From positions 1 to 6,652 of the forward strand of contig JBDTOI010000217.1 of NCBI GenBank assembly GCA_039933315.1: DNA of 6,652 bases, given 5' to 3'. Positions 1-5,572 of this stretch are shown here, one piece after another (positions within the stretch are counted from its first letter, which is position 1; each line of letters begins with the position of its first letter). Under the pieces are notes generated by a model, which saw nothing but the letters and a program-made list of their open reading frames with translations, was not told the DNA's origin and ran no database searches. The position numbers and the translations under genes were made by a program. Origin of the DNA: DASXRU01 sp039933315 (GTDB lineage: Bacteria > Acidobacteriota > Blastocatellia > Pyrinomonadales > Pyrinomonadaceae).

Positions 1-2
1 CC

Positions 3-13
3 CGCCCCTACAA
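3..13 (-). repeat. Partial inverted copy of the 3'-end repeat motif
   Basis: The complement of this stretch is TTGTAGGGGCG, identical over 11 bases to 6617-6627. The rest of a possible hairpin would lie outside the window to the left, so only the edge of the element can be seen. The remaining bases up to 118 hold no gene; a weak TTGCCC (37-42) and CACAAT (60-65) pair, 17 bases apart, might serve the gene at 133. Confidence 0.4.
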
Positions 14-132
14 ATCGATTGGGTGCTACTTTTTCCTTGCCCTTACATCTGATTCAAAGCACAATATCGCGCCCGCCCCAGGCAAGCGTTTAGCATTCGT
101 TTACTAATCCCACGTCCCAGGAGAGTGTCGAG

Positions 133-417
133 ATGAGCCCAGAATCTCATTCAGATGCGTTGGAGAACCTGACAGAGGAACAACTGCGCGCACGACTCGC
201 AGAACGCGAAACTACTATCGCGGAAGTTGCCGCGCTGGTCGCACGAGTGCGTCATGAGATCAATAATCCGTTGACGGGAGTACTTGGCCACGCCCAGCTG
301 CTCCTGCGCGAGGACCTCAGTGAGAAAGCTAGAGCGCGGGTGCAGAAGATTGAAGAACTGGCGATGAGGACTACCGAGATAGCAGCCGAGCTCCGCGCCG
401 TGAAAAGGCCGGAATAA
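133..417 (+). CDS. Stand-alone histidine kinase dimerisation/phosphoacceptor (HisKA-like) domain protein
   Basis: This 94-residue protein is little more than an H-box helical hairpin. Residues 1-35 are a charged, probably helical lead-in, and residues 39-59 hold the H-box with the motif HEINNPLTG, in which His41 is the expected phosphoacceptor. Residues 60-90 would form the second helix. There is no ATP-binding (HATPase_c) domain, sensor or membrane segment, and the stop codon is clean, so it is not an obvious truncation inside the window. By family knowledge the domain dimerises and carries phosphate on histidine. Without a catalytic domain it would need a kinase in trans, or act as a phosphotransfer or decoy partner; this is inference. 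The ATG is preceded by AGGAGAG (119-125) with a 7-base spacer, which supports the start. The gene is convergent with the next one, only 10 bases apart. No response regulator is nearby. Confidence 0.8.
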   Translation: MSPESHSDALENLTEEQLRARLAERETTIAEVAALVARVRHEINNPLTGVLGHAQLLLREDLSEKARARVQKIEELAMRTTEIAAELRAVKRPE

Positions 418-427
418 TTTTGTTCAC

Positions 428-1243
428 TTAGAACCGCATGAGATAGGCAGTGACGCTAGTGTCACTACTGACCATCGCCTGAAACCGTTTGCCTGCCGGA
501 ATGTAAGCATTCTCGCCTCGCTTTAACCCTCCCAACAGAGCCACCGGAGCTATCGGACCGAGCAGGATTCCCGTAAGGATAATTTGCGTCGCCACTTTCG
601 CTCCTTTGCTATCGCCCACGGTGTGCCCGCTAAACTGGAGCGGCAGCCGCTTGCCGTCCACCGCGGTCACTTCCTTCATCATCCAGGTGATGCGGCCAGC
701 GCGGCCGAAGTGTCCATTGCGTTCAGCTCTGGTGACAATGCCGGTGGCGGTTGCGCCCTGGATGATCAGGACAGCGCCGTCAACAATGACAGGGTTCACT
801 ACGCGGAAGCTGATCGCGTCGCCCTTGCGAAACTCCTGAGAATTGATCGCATAGGCTGTCTCAAAATCCACCACCGTGCCGGCCGGAATCTTGATCGTGG
901 CTTTCGACGGCGGGGACGCAGACTCATTCGCCATGGCCGGCCTTTTCCCCGCCACGATCATGGCCATAATAATCTCGCCCGGGACTCCGTCAGCTTGCAG
1001 CTTTTTCAAGGTTTCGACTGAGGTGTCGAAATGACAGTCCGACGCTTTTATTTTGGCGACGATCAGGTCCGTGGCCAGCCCGCCCTTCAGCATCTCCAGT
1101 ACGTCCAGATTGCTTAAAGCAGCGGCAGGAGATTGCGACTCTTGAACAGTTTTTATTGCGGCCGCCTGCGCCCAAACCGGGGTGGTCGTTGAAACCGCAA
1201 GTAGCGGAATCAGGATAAATGAGGGGAAAAATCTTCGTCGCAC
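428..1243 (-). CDS. Secreted two-domain protein: N-terminal helical domain plus beta-rich domain shared with the PEGA protein
   Basis: A 271-residue hypothetical protein with no recognised enzymatic function. Residues 1-25 form a signal peptide (basic MRRR start, hydrophobic core, VWA cleavage site), so it should be exported. Residues 43-98 form a small helical domain (LSNLDVLEMLKGGLATDLIV... with HFDTS and DGVPGEIIMAMI) of a type I associate with acidobacterial secreted proteins. A Pro/Ser-rich linker (107-114) leads to a beta-rich domain at 116-262 with IPAGT, KGDAISFRV, the FGRAGRI motif, a hydrophobic stretch at 217-240 and a closing IPAGKRF. This second domain is paralogous to residues 48-181 of the protein at 2615-3460. 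The IPAGT...GD.V.F.V pattern loosely recalls TrbI/VirB10-like barrels, but that is only a resemblance. The start is GTG, chosen because of a strong GGAGGA sequence 7 bases upstream. It has about 395 bases of non-coding DNA upstream and its own promoter is likely. Confidence 0.85.
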   Translation of the reverse strand: MRRRFFPSFILIPLLAVSTTTPVWAQAAAIKTVQESQSPAAALSNLDVLEMLKGGLATDLIVAKIKASDCHFDTSVETLKKLQADGVPGEIIMAMIVAGKRPAMANESASPPSKATIKIPAGTVVDFETAYAINSQEFRKGDAISFRVVNPVIVDGAVLIIQGATATGIVTRAERNGHFGRAGRITWMMKEVTAVDGKRLPLQFSGHTVGDSKGAKVATQIILTGILLGPIAPVALLGGLKRGENAYIPAGKRFQAMVSSDTSVTAYLMRF

Positions 1244-1250
1244 GGGTAGT

Positions 1251-1256
1251 TCCTCC
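1251..1256 (-). promoter_or_regulatory. Shine-Dalgarno site supporting a GTG start
   Basis: Read on the minus strand this is GGAGGA, 7 bases before the GTG at 1243. It is a near-consensus ribosome binding site and is the reason for accepting the non-ATG start of the 271-residue secreted protein; the predicted signal peptide begins right at this codon. Confidence 0.8.
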
Positions 1257-1329
1257 AGGGAGCTGTGGATTCCATGAAGGCTTTTGGCAATTACGATGCC
1301 GCGTTTTCTAAAACAGGCCGGCCGGGTAA

Positions 1330-1444
1330 CTTGAGGTTTCGCGCAAAGGCGCTAAGAAAGGAAAATCAGAAGGCGCAAAGGGTTGAGTCTGGTCTTTGCG
1401 CCTTACGTCCTTCCTTTCTTAGCGTCTTTGCGCGAAACCTCAAG
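1330..1444. repeat. Long near-perfect inverted repeat (51-base arms)
   Basis: The left arm 1330-1380 and right arm 1394-1444 are reverse complements across 51 positions, apart from one mismatch (a G.U wobble in RNA) and a six-base unpaired block; the loop is 13 bases (1381-1393). The outer 19 bases and the inner 11 bases (AAGGCGCAAAG) pair perfectly. The arms are built from GCGCAAAG/GCGCTAAG-type words, a style I associate with dispersed intergenic repeats in acidobacteria and other soil bacteria. It carries no open frame that looks real, so it resembles a MITE-like or REP-like element. In transcripts it would form a very stable hairpin and may also insulate the genes on either side. Confidence 0.85.
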
Positions 1445-1500
1445 CTGCAATACCTCAAACTTCAGAAAACTATCTCCCTGAAGCTGCAACCGTTCGTCGA

Positions 1501-1538
1501 GGAAAGAAAAATGCGTGACAGCAACACTGTCACGCATT
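1501..1538 (-). terminator. Rho-independent terminator for the triple-repeat gene
   Basis: A perfect 12-base-pair stem (AATGCGTGACAG at 1510-1521 with CTGTCACGCATT at 1527-1538) encloses a 5-base loop. On the minus strand the stem is followed immediately by TTTTTCTTTCC (complement of 1501-1511), the expected uridine-rich tail. It lies about 100 bases past the stop codon at 1639, in the right direction to end transcription of that gene. On the plus strand there is no T-run, so it should work one way only. Confidence 0.65.
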
Positions 1539-1638
1539 CAGAGTCTCTGAAGTTAATCTCAAATAGGCTAGGTAGGTGGAGGAGACTGGTTCTTATAAAA
1601 CTTCCGTGCGCGTGCGAAGCTTAGTCCCCCAGACCAGC

Positions 1639-2265
1639 TCAGTCCCGAGGACGTCGCATAATGGTTACAACTTCATTTCCGCCAAAGAAGGTCGAGCCGG
1701 AAGAAAAACCTACGAATTGATAACCCGCGGCTGCCGCTTCCATTATTTCCTTCTGCATCGTCGACGTCTTTTTTGTTGCCAGTAGTTTGTACTCCCAGCC
1801 CTTGGGTTTCGCGTCGCTATCGCGCTCAAGGATAACCATCACCTCGGTGCCGAAAGTCTTCTTAAAGACAGATTGGCCGCGGTGCTCAAAACCAGCGTCC
1901 CCGGCTTCCTGAAGTTCCTTCTGCATTGTCGACGTCTTGGTGGTCGCAAGTAGCTTGTAATCGTAGCGAGGTTTGTGATTAGCATCCTTGGAACGAATCA
2001 TCACTACCAGGGCCTCGGAGCCGCCAAAGAATGTGTCACCGCTGATAACCTCAGCGAACTGATAGCCCGCACTAGCTGCCTCGTTCATCTCCTTTTCCAT
2101 CGTTGAAGTGCGTTTTGTCGCTAGGAGCTTATATTCAAACTCAATCTTCGGCCCCTGCTCTGCTGCCGCCGGGGACTGCTGCGGGGCGGGTTGGGCTGGA
2201 GTCTGAGCTCCCGCGTTGATGCAGAAGGCTATTAGCAGTAGGCCGCTTGCCATGATATTGAACAT
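1639..2265 (-). CDS. Secreted protein of three tandem ~50-residue YKLLAT repeats (DUF4177-like in style)
   Basis: A 208-residue exported protein. Residues 1-20 form a signal peptide with an AGA cleavage site before Gln21; Cys15 does not fit a lipobox because Phe precedes it. Residues 21-40 are a Pro/Ala/Gln-rich linker. Three repeats follow, at about 43-92, 101-150 and 157-206, each reading [FW/Y]-x-YKLLAT-x-x-TSTM-x-KE, then an EA..AG turn and a hydrophobic strand ending in an I/M-R-like basic stretch. Repeats 1 and 3 keep GYQF...SG.TFFGG.E; repeat 2 has a changed middle. The strand-helix-strand outline and the WEYK opening resemble DUF4177-type small domains, but this is inference and I know no function. 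The ATG at 2265 has AAGGAG 7 bases upstream. A terminator lies downstream, so the gene is probably transcribed alone. Confidence 0.85.
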   Translation of the reverse strand: MFNIMASGLLLIAFCINAGAQTPAQPAPQQSPAAAEQGPKIEFEYKLLATKRTSTMEKEMNEAASAGYQFAEVISGDTFFGGSEALVVMIRSKDANHKPRYDYKLLATTKTSTMQKELQEAGDAGFEHRGQSVFKKTFGTEVMVILERDSDAKPKGWEYKLLATKKTSTMQKEIMEAAAAGYQFVGFSSGSTFFGGNEVVTIMRRPRD

Positions 2266-2310
2266 AGTGAGTCTCCTTAAATAGTCGGACTAGTTTCTTA
2301 GGGAGTACAC

Positions 2311-2487
2311 GTTGGAAATATCCAACCTCAACCCCATCGGGGTTGTGTCAATTCACCATGGCCGATCCATCCCGCGAATGGCGGCGCGGACACAACCCCT
2401 TCAGGGTTGGAAATGTTTGCGTTCATCGTTTCCCAGGGTAGCCGAAGCGGCAACCCTGGGCTGGAGGACACAACCCCGTCGGGGTTG
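2311..2487. repeat. Composite intergenic element of nested palindromes
   Basis: The element contains, in order: a 6-bp stem GTTGGA/TCCAAC (2311-2326); CAACCCC-atc-GGGGTTG (2329-2345); a related weaker palindrome CAACCC/GGGTTG (2393-2409); a two-tier hairpin CCCAGGGT with GCCG-aag-CGGC inside and ACCCTGGG closing (2432-2460); and CAACCCC-gtc-GGGGTTG (2471-2487). GGACACAACCCC occurs twice as a direct repeat (2388-2399, 2466-2477), and its inverse GGGGTTGTGTC is at 2339-2349. The pattern of CAACCCC palindromes around a CCCAGGGT hairpin is one I recall as a dispersed intergenic repeat in several soil phyla, so a multicopy non-coding mobile element is likely. No transposase is present. Confidence 0.8.
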
Positions 2488-2543
2488 GGCCCTGCACCTT
2501 CACTGGCAGCAATCCGCCAATGGAAAGCGGAGGATTTGATAAA

Positions 2544-2596
2544 GACCGAAGCAAAAAGTAATTAATTATAGGGCTTACTTCGCAAGGTGGCCCTTG
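2544..2596. repeat. Degenerate direct repeat, copy downstream of the PEGA gene
   Basis: This stretch begins with GACCGAAGCAA and ends with CGCAAGGTGGCCCTTG. The same two words, in the same order and orientation, occur at 3503-3563 on the other side of the gene at 2615-3460 (GACCGAAGCAA and CGGAAGGGGGCCCTTG, 14 of 16 identical in the second word). The sequence between them is only weakly alike. On the minus strand the right end could form a CAAGG/CCTTG stem just past the stop codon, but no T-run follows it. Confidence 0.45.
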
Positions 2597-2614
2597 GCTA
2601 TTGACTACTACTTC

Positions 2615-3460
2615 CTACGGACTCTTCTCCAGGGTTGCATCGATTGTAATACTACTCCCTGCGTTCAGTGTGATTGTGCGATTCCATTCCTTGAAGCCAC
2701 TCTTTCCAATGCTAACCGTGTGTTCACCGGGCGCTAACTTTAGAGTTGATTCAGTCGTCCCCATAAACTTTCCATCAATTGTAATCTCAGCCCCATTAGG
2801 ATCTGATCTGACAATGATAGTTGCGACATTTGTCGTCATGGAGTCTGGCGGCTGAGCGGAGGCATTGCTTGGGGCCGCACTTGGGCTCGCAGCCGCAACC
2901 GTGTTAAGCGCGGTATTTGCTGCAACATAAGCCGTAATTTCGGTGCCCTTTGGAATGGTAATATTTTTGCCTTTAATGAAAAAGAAGAGCGGCGCGGCTG
3001 GAAAGAAGACTATGGCTGTTGCAACTACTGCGCCCGTCATAACTCCGGTTCGACTGCCACCAGTTCCACCCTTTACCGCTCGCAAAGCAACCTTGTCGCC
3101 ATTACCCAAACGAACGTAATCAATATTCACGTTTAGTTTTCCCGATCGTCCAAAGCTTTTCTTGGTGCGCGCTTCTGTTACTGTGGCGATTGCTGTTCCT
3201 CCTTGGGGAACAACAACAATGTTTCCAACCTTTACATCCTCGACCACTTCAAAATCAACTTTGTCATTAACCTTCGATGTGCCAGAAGAGAGCGTTTGCA
3301 TAAGTCGGAGTTTTATGGGCGTATCCTCCGCCAGAAAGGGTGATGACTTGAGTAACTCAGGCGAAGTTGGCTGCTGCTGAGTTTGTGAAATACCCCGCAT
3401 GAAATTGGGGTTAACCAGAATGGCTGCTAGCACGCCGAAGGCGATGAGGTTCTTTCGCAT
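2615..3460 (-). CDS. Secreted beta-domain plus C-terminal PEGA-domain protein
   Basis: A 281-residue protein with an N-terminal signal peptide (about 1-26; basic MRKN, hydrophobic core 5-16). Residues 48-181 form a beta-rich domain with KVNDKVDFEV, VVVPQGGTAIATVTEA, the FGRSGKL motif at 103-109, a hydrophobic stretch at 139-162 and a closing IPKGTEITAYV. It is paralogous to the second domain of the protein at 428-1243. An Ala/Ser/Pro linker (186-207) leads to a PEGA domain at about 213-279: IIVRSDPNGAEITIDG, then LAPGEHTVSIGKSGFKEW and a final beta strand. PEGA domains are known as surface or periplasmic beta modules thought to mediate binding to the cell wall or other proteins; the ligand here is unknown. 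The ATG has AAGGAG (3468-3473) 7 bases upstream. The gene stands alone between repeat-containing spacers. Confidence 0.88.
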   Translation of the reverse strand: MRKNLIAFGVLAAILVNPNFMRGISQTQQQPTSPELLKSSPFLAEDTPIKLRLMQTLSSGTSKVNDKVDFEVVEDVKVGNIVVVPQGGTAIATVTEARTKKSFGRSGKLNVNIDYVRLGNGDKVALRAVKGGTGGSRTGVMTGAVVATAIVFFPAAPLFFFIKGKNITIPKGTEITAYVAANTALNTVAAASPSAAPSNASAQPPDSMTTNVATIIVRSDPNGAEITIDGKFMGTTESTLKLAPGEHTVSIGKSGFKEWNRTITLNAGSSITIDATLEKSP

Positions 3461-3491
3461 GTGATGTCTCCTTAGTGGGAAATAGAGATGC

Positions 3492-3512
3492 TGCTTCGGA
3501 GGGACCGAAGCA
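3492..3512 (-). promoter_or_regulatory. Hairpin in the probable 5' leader of the PEGA gene
   Basis: TGCTTCGG (3492-3499) and CCGAAGCA (3505-3512) form a perfect 8-bp stem with a 5-base loop, 32 bases before the ATG at 3460 and upstream of its AAGGAG site. No T-run follows on the minus strand, so it does not look like a terminator of the radical SAM gene. It could be a leader structure or an operator; its function is not shown by the sequence. Confidence 0.4.
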
Positions 3513-3563
3513 AGTCAAAAATCATGCTGTCACTGCTATTACTATTACGGAAGGGGGCCCTTG
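3503..3563. repeat. Degenerate direct repeat, copy upstream of the PEGA gene
   Basis: This is the second copy of the motif described at 2544-2596: GACCGAAGCAA at 3503-3513 and CGGAAGGGGGCCCTTG at 3548-3563, with an inner gap about 8 bases longer. It covers the gap between the radical SAM stop codon and the PEGA gene leader, and its left end overlaps the hairpin at 3492-3512. The copy may be an old duplication or the trace of an insertion. Confidence 0.45.
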
Positions 3564-3579
3564 AGGCGAAGCAACCGAG

Positions 3580-5559
3580 CTAAGCCGAAACGACTTCTTC
3601 CTCGTGCTCGTCCAGCAGATAGGGAGTTACGACCACGGGCTTTTCATCCGCATCTTCGGCGAGGACGGCCTGGATGATCGGCAAACTGAGCGAGTGTTTC
3701 TTTGCAATGCCGGGCACGTTGTGGCCAGCGGCGTAAACCGCATGACGGCCATGCTCTTCGTACCACTCGGCGAGGTTCGCGGTCTTGTGCATGTTCTCGA
3801 TAATCTGGCGCCAGCCGACCCCGGTGTTGTAGGCGCAGAATGAAATCTCGCCTTCCTGCGTCCCGTAGGGAATCACACACATCTCCGTCCGCCGAAAGTC
3901 GTAGTTGAAAAGGTCCTGAAACCACATACCTTCGACGCAGAGCACGCGCCAGATGTCGCTCGGGTCTTCCGCAGCGGTCTGCACCTTCATGCGATCGTTG
4001 CGGTCCGAGTTGCTGTTGGTCGATGACGGCTTGAACAAGTTGATAATTTGCGAGATCGGGAACCCTTCCGGCGCCCGGGCAGCGTCGAAGTTGCGCATGA
4101 TCGCCATTCCCAGCTGCGCATAAGATAGTTTCTTCCCGCGAGCCGTGTCGGTAATCACGGCCACGTCCTTCATGAACTGTTCGTAGTTAAAGAAGTCAAA
4201 CAGCGAGGTAAACTCGTTGGTCTTTTTATTAACCACGATTAGCGTGAAGATGCCGCAGTTCGGGTGACAATTGCATGACGACCAACCCCACGGCGCATCC
4301 GCCCCTTGCAGCATGTCCATCACACTGGTGAAGGCTGAGTAAGACGAGAGCGGATACCAGTCGCGCAGCGCCTTCAAACGCCCGCCCAGTTGATCCTGCA
4401 GATCGTGGGCCATGCCCGCCAGCGTGTAACGCTGCTTGATGCGCAGATCGTCGGCAATGTCCTCATCGCGGCCGGTGAACGAAACGGGTTGGAACGCGAT
4501 GGTCTGCACCTTATCGATATTCTGCGCGGCAAACTCAACAATCTGGCCGATGCCGTCGTTGTTGATCGTATTCACGATGGTCGTTACCAGCGTCACTTTG
4601 ATGCCGACACTCGCAAGGTTCTCAATCGCGCGCAGTTTCACGTCGAACAGATTGCCGACGCCGCGGTGCTTGTTCTTCTCTTCGCTGACGCCGTCAAATT
4701 GCAGATAGACACCATGCTGGCCCGCTTCCTTAGCGGCTTTGCAAAACTCGATGTCTTCGGCGAAGCGTATGCCGTTGGTGGCTGCCAGGATGCGGTAGAA
4801 CCCGATCTTTTTCGCGTACGCCACTGCCTCCAGGTAATAAGGCGAAAGGGTTGGCTCGCCGCCGGAGAAGAGGATAATTATCTGACGCCTGGGTTTGAAG
4901 GAGACCGCGCGATCGAGGATCGCTTTTGTGTCTTCAAACGTCGGCTCGTGAACGTAGCCAACCTGGTTCGCATCCATGAAGCAGGGATTGCACATCATGT
5001 TGCAACGGTTGGTCAGATCCACAGTCAGAACCGCGCCGCGGCCAAACTTAATATTTGAGGTGCCGTGATGGTGCACGTGCTTGTCTTCGGCGGCGCGAAA
5101 GTCGCGACCAAAGAACAGTGATTCAATTCGCTCCAGAAATGCGGGATCAGTGGCCATCACGTCGGTAAACTCGCCGTGTTTCGGGCAAGTCTTGCGCATG
5201 ATGACGCAACCATCTTCCTCAAGGATCTGGGCCTTGATTTCGCCCGGATGTGCGTTCATCAATGACTCGAGGGTGGTTTCACCCGTGATGACTGCGTCAC
5301 GAACTTCCTTGACGCAACGCGGGCAAAGGCTGTCGGTCTCGCGTGGGAATCCCAGCGGGGGAGACGTGCGTTCGTAGGACTTCAGGAGCGGTCCGGGCGC
5401 CCATTTGGGACGGACACTTTCACCTTCAGGCAGCAGGGTATTGACGGCCTGGAAAGCCTTCCAGGCGACGTTGGAAAGGCCCGAAATCAATTTCGAGCCC
5501 TTTACTCCGCTGAGCTTGCCTTCATCTGATTCGCCGCGGCGGAATTGATCACTAAACAA
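3580..5559 (-). CDS. Radical SAM enzyme resembling the tetraether synthase (Tes/MJ0619-like) group
   Basis: With the TTG start at 5559 the protein has 659 residues; the open frame extends to a TTG at 5658 (692 residues, numbering used here). A rubredoxin-like metal site is made by CPRC (112-115) and CPKHGE (158-163). The radical SAM core has C219-x3-C223-x2-C226 (NRCNMMCNPCF), which binds the [4Fe-4S] cluster that cleaves S-adenosylmethionine, then SGGEPT (265-270), ATNGI, LQFDG (319-323) and FQPVSFTGR. The C-terminal part has SSCNCHPNCG (460-469) and later Cys574, Cys594 and Cys608 in an FDFRR...CVIPYGT...SFCAYN block, probably auxiliary cluster ligands. This order matches, as I remember it, the archaeal Tes group, which joins lipid chains. 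A Cys-rich motif expected before the core is replaced by a His-rich segment (194-198). The substrate is unknown: lipid coupling or methylation are candidates. It stands alone, divergent from lpxA. Confidence 0.85.
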   Translation of the reverse strand: MFSDQFRRGESDEGKLSGVKGSKLISGLSNVAWKAFQAVNTLLPEGESVRPKWAPGPLLKSYERTSPPLGFPRETDSLCPRCVKEVRDAVITGETTLESLMNAHPGEIKAQILEEDGCVIMRKTCPKHGEFTDVMATDPAFLERIESLFFGRDFRAAEDKHVHHHGTSNIKFGRGAVLTVDLTNRCNMMCNPCFMDANQVGYVHEPTFEDTKAILDRAVSFKPRRQIIILFSGGEPTLSPYYLEAVAYAKKIGFYRILAATNGIRFAEDIEFCKAAKEAGQHGVYLQFDGVSEEKNKHRGVGNLFDVKLRAIENLASVGIKVTLVTTIVNTINNDGIGQIVEFAAQNIDKVQTIAFQPVSFTGRDEDIADDLRIKQRYTLAGMAHDLQDQLGGRLKALRDWYPLSSYSAFTSVMDMLQGADAPWGWSSCNCHPNCGIFTLIVVNKKTNEFTSLFDFFNYEQFMKDVAVITDTARGKKLSYAQLGMAIMRNFDAARAPEGFPISQIINLFKPSSTNSNSDRNDRMKVQTAAEDPSDIWRVLCVEGMWFQDLFNYDFRRTEMCVIPYGTQEGEISFCAYNTGVGWRQIIENMHKTANLAEWYEEHGRHAVYAAGHNVPGIAKKHSLSLPIIQAVLAEDADEKPVVVTPYLLDEHEEEVVSA

Positions 5560-5568
5560 TAAATTATT

Positions 5569-5572
5569 CTCC
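5569..5572 (-). promoter_or_regulatory. Shine-Dalgarno site deciding the radical SAM start
   Basis: On the minus strand this reads GGAG (in CCGGAGAAT), 9 bases before the TTG at 5559. The longer frame's TTG at 5658 has no comparable site upstream. The intervening 99 bases are A/T-rich with codon use unlike the rest of the gene, and include GATAAT (complement of 5615-5620), a possible -10 box without a good -35. I therefore favour the shorter protein. Confidence 0.55.

Larger units (their letters stand above)
1244..1638. other. Non-coding intergenic region with several hairpins
   Basis: These 395 bases separate the 5' end of the two-domain secreted protein from the 3' end of the triple-repeat protein. 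The open frame that crosses it on the plus strand (1265-1624) runs straight through a large inverted repeat, has no good ribosome binding site and encodes a low-complexity sequence, so I treat it as spurious. The region holds a long inverted repeat (1330-1444), a weaker CTTCAG/CTGAAG stem (1460-1483), a terminator hairpin (1501-1538) and a 13-base palindrome (1538-1550). A promoter for the upstream end of the gene at 428-1243 should lie between about 1260 and 1330, but I see no convincing -35/-10 pair. Confidence 0.6.
2266..2614. other. Non-coding intergenic region dominated by a palindromic element
   Basis: These 349 bases lie between the starts and ends of two minus-strand genes. The first ~45 bases (2266-2310) must include the leader of the triple-repeat gene, with its AAGGAG at 2273-2278. 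The middle (2311-2487) is a composite palindromic element. The remainder (2488-2614) contains an A/T-rich stretch with TAATTAATTA near 2559-2568 and one copy of a motif that recurs upstream of the PEGA gene. The plus-strand open frame at 2312-2539 follows the palindromes exactly and is not a believable gene. Confidence 0.6.

Noticed and set aside
37..65. Possible promoter TTGCCC - 17 bases - CACAAT before the HisKA-like gene
   Set aside because: Only four of six matches in each box, which is easily expected by chance; not listed as a separate feature.
584..1021. Plus-strand open frame of 145 codons opposite the two-domain secreted protein
   Set aside because: The minus-strand frame has a signal peptide, a strong ribosome site and a paralogous domain; the antisense protein is Arg/His-rich with no motif.
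1447..1489. Direct repeat AAGCTGCAA around a CTTCAG/CTGAAG stem
   Set aside because: Short words and a weak stem; probably chance or part of the neighbouring repeat DNA.
1538..1550. Palindrome TCAGAG-T-CTCTGA
   Set aside because: A one-base loop cannot form a hairpin, and there is no other sign that it is an operator.
1265..1624. Plus-strand open frame of 119 codons in the gap between two minus-strand genes
   Set aside because: It runs through the large inverted repeat and the terminator hairpin, lacks a good ribosome binding site and its protein has no recognisable features.
2329..2487. Repeated CAACCCC palindromes considered as a CRISPR array
   Set aside because: Copies are unevenly spaced, the spacer lengths differ greatly, the repeats diverge and no cas gene is present.
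2312..2539. Plus-strand open frame of 75 codons
   Set aside because: It coincides with the palindromic element; its residues merely translate the CAACCCC repeats.
4390..5058. Long plus-strand open frame of 222 codons inside the radical SAM gene
   Set aside because: It is antisense to the conserved radical SAM core with its cysteine motifs; long antisense frames are common in such GC-rich genes.
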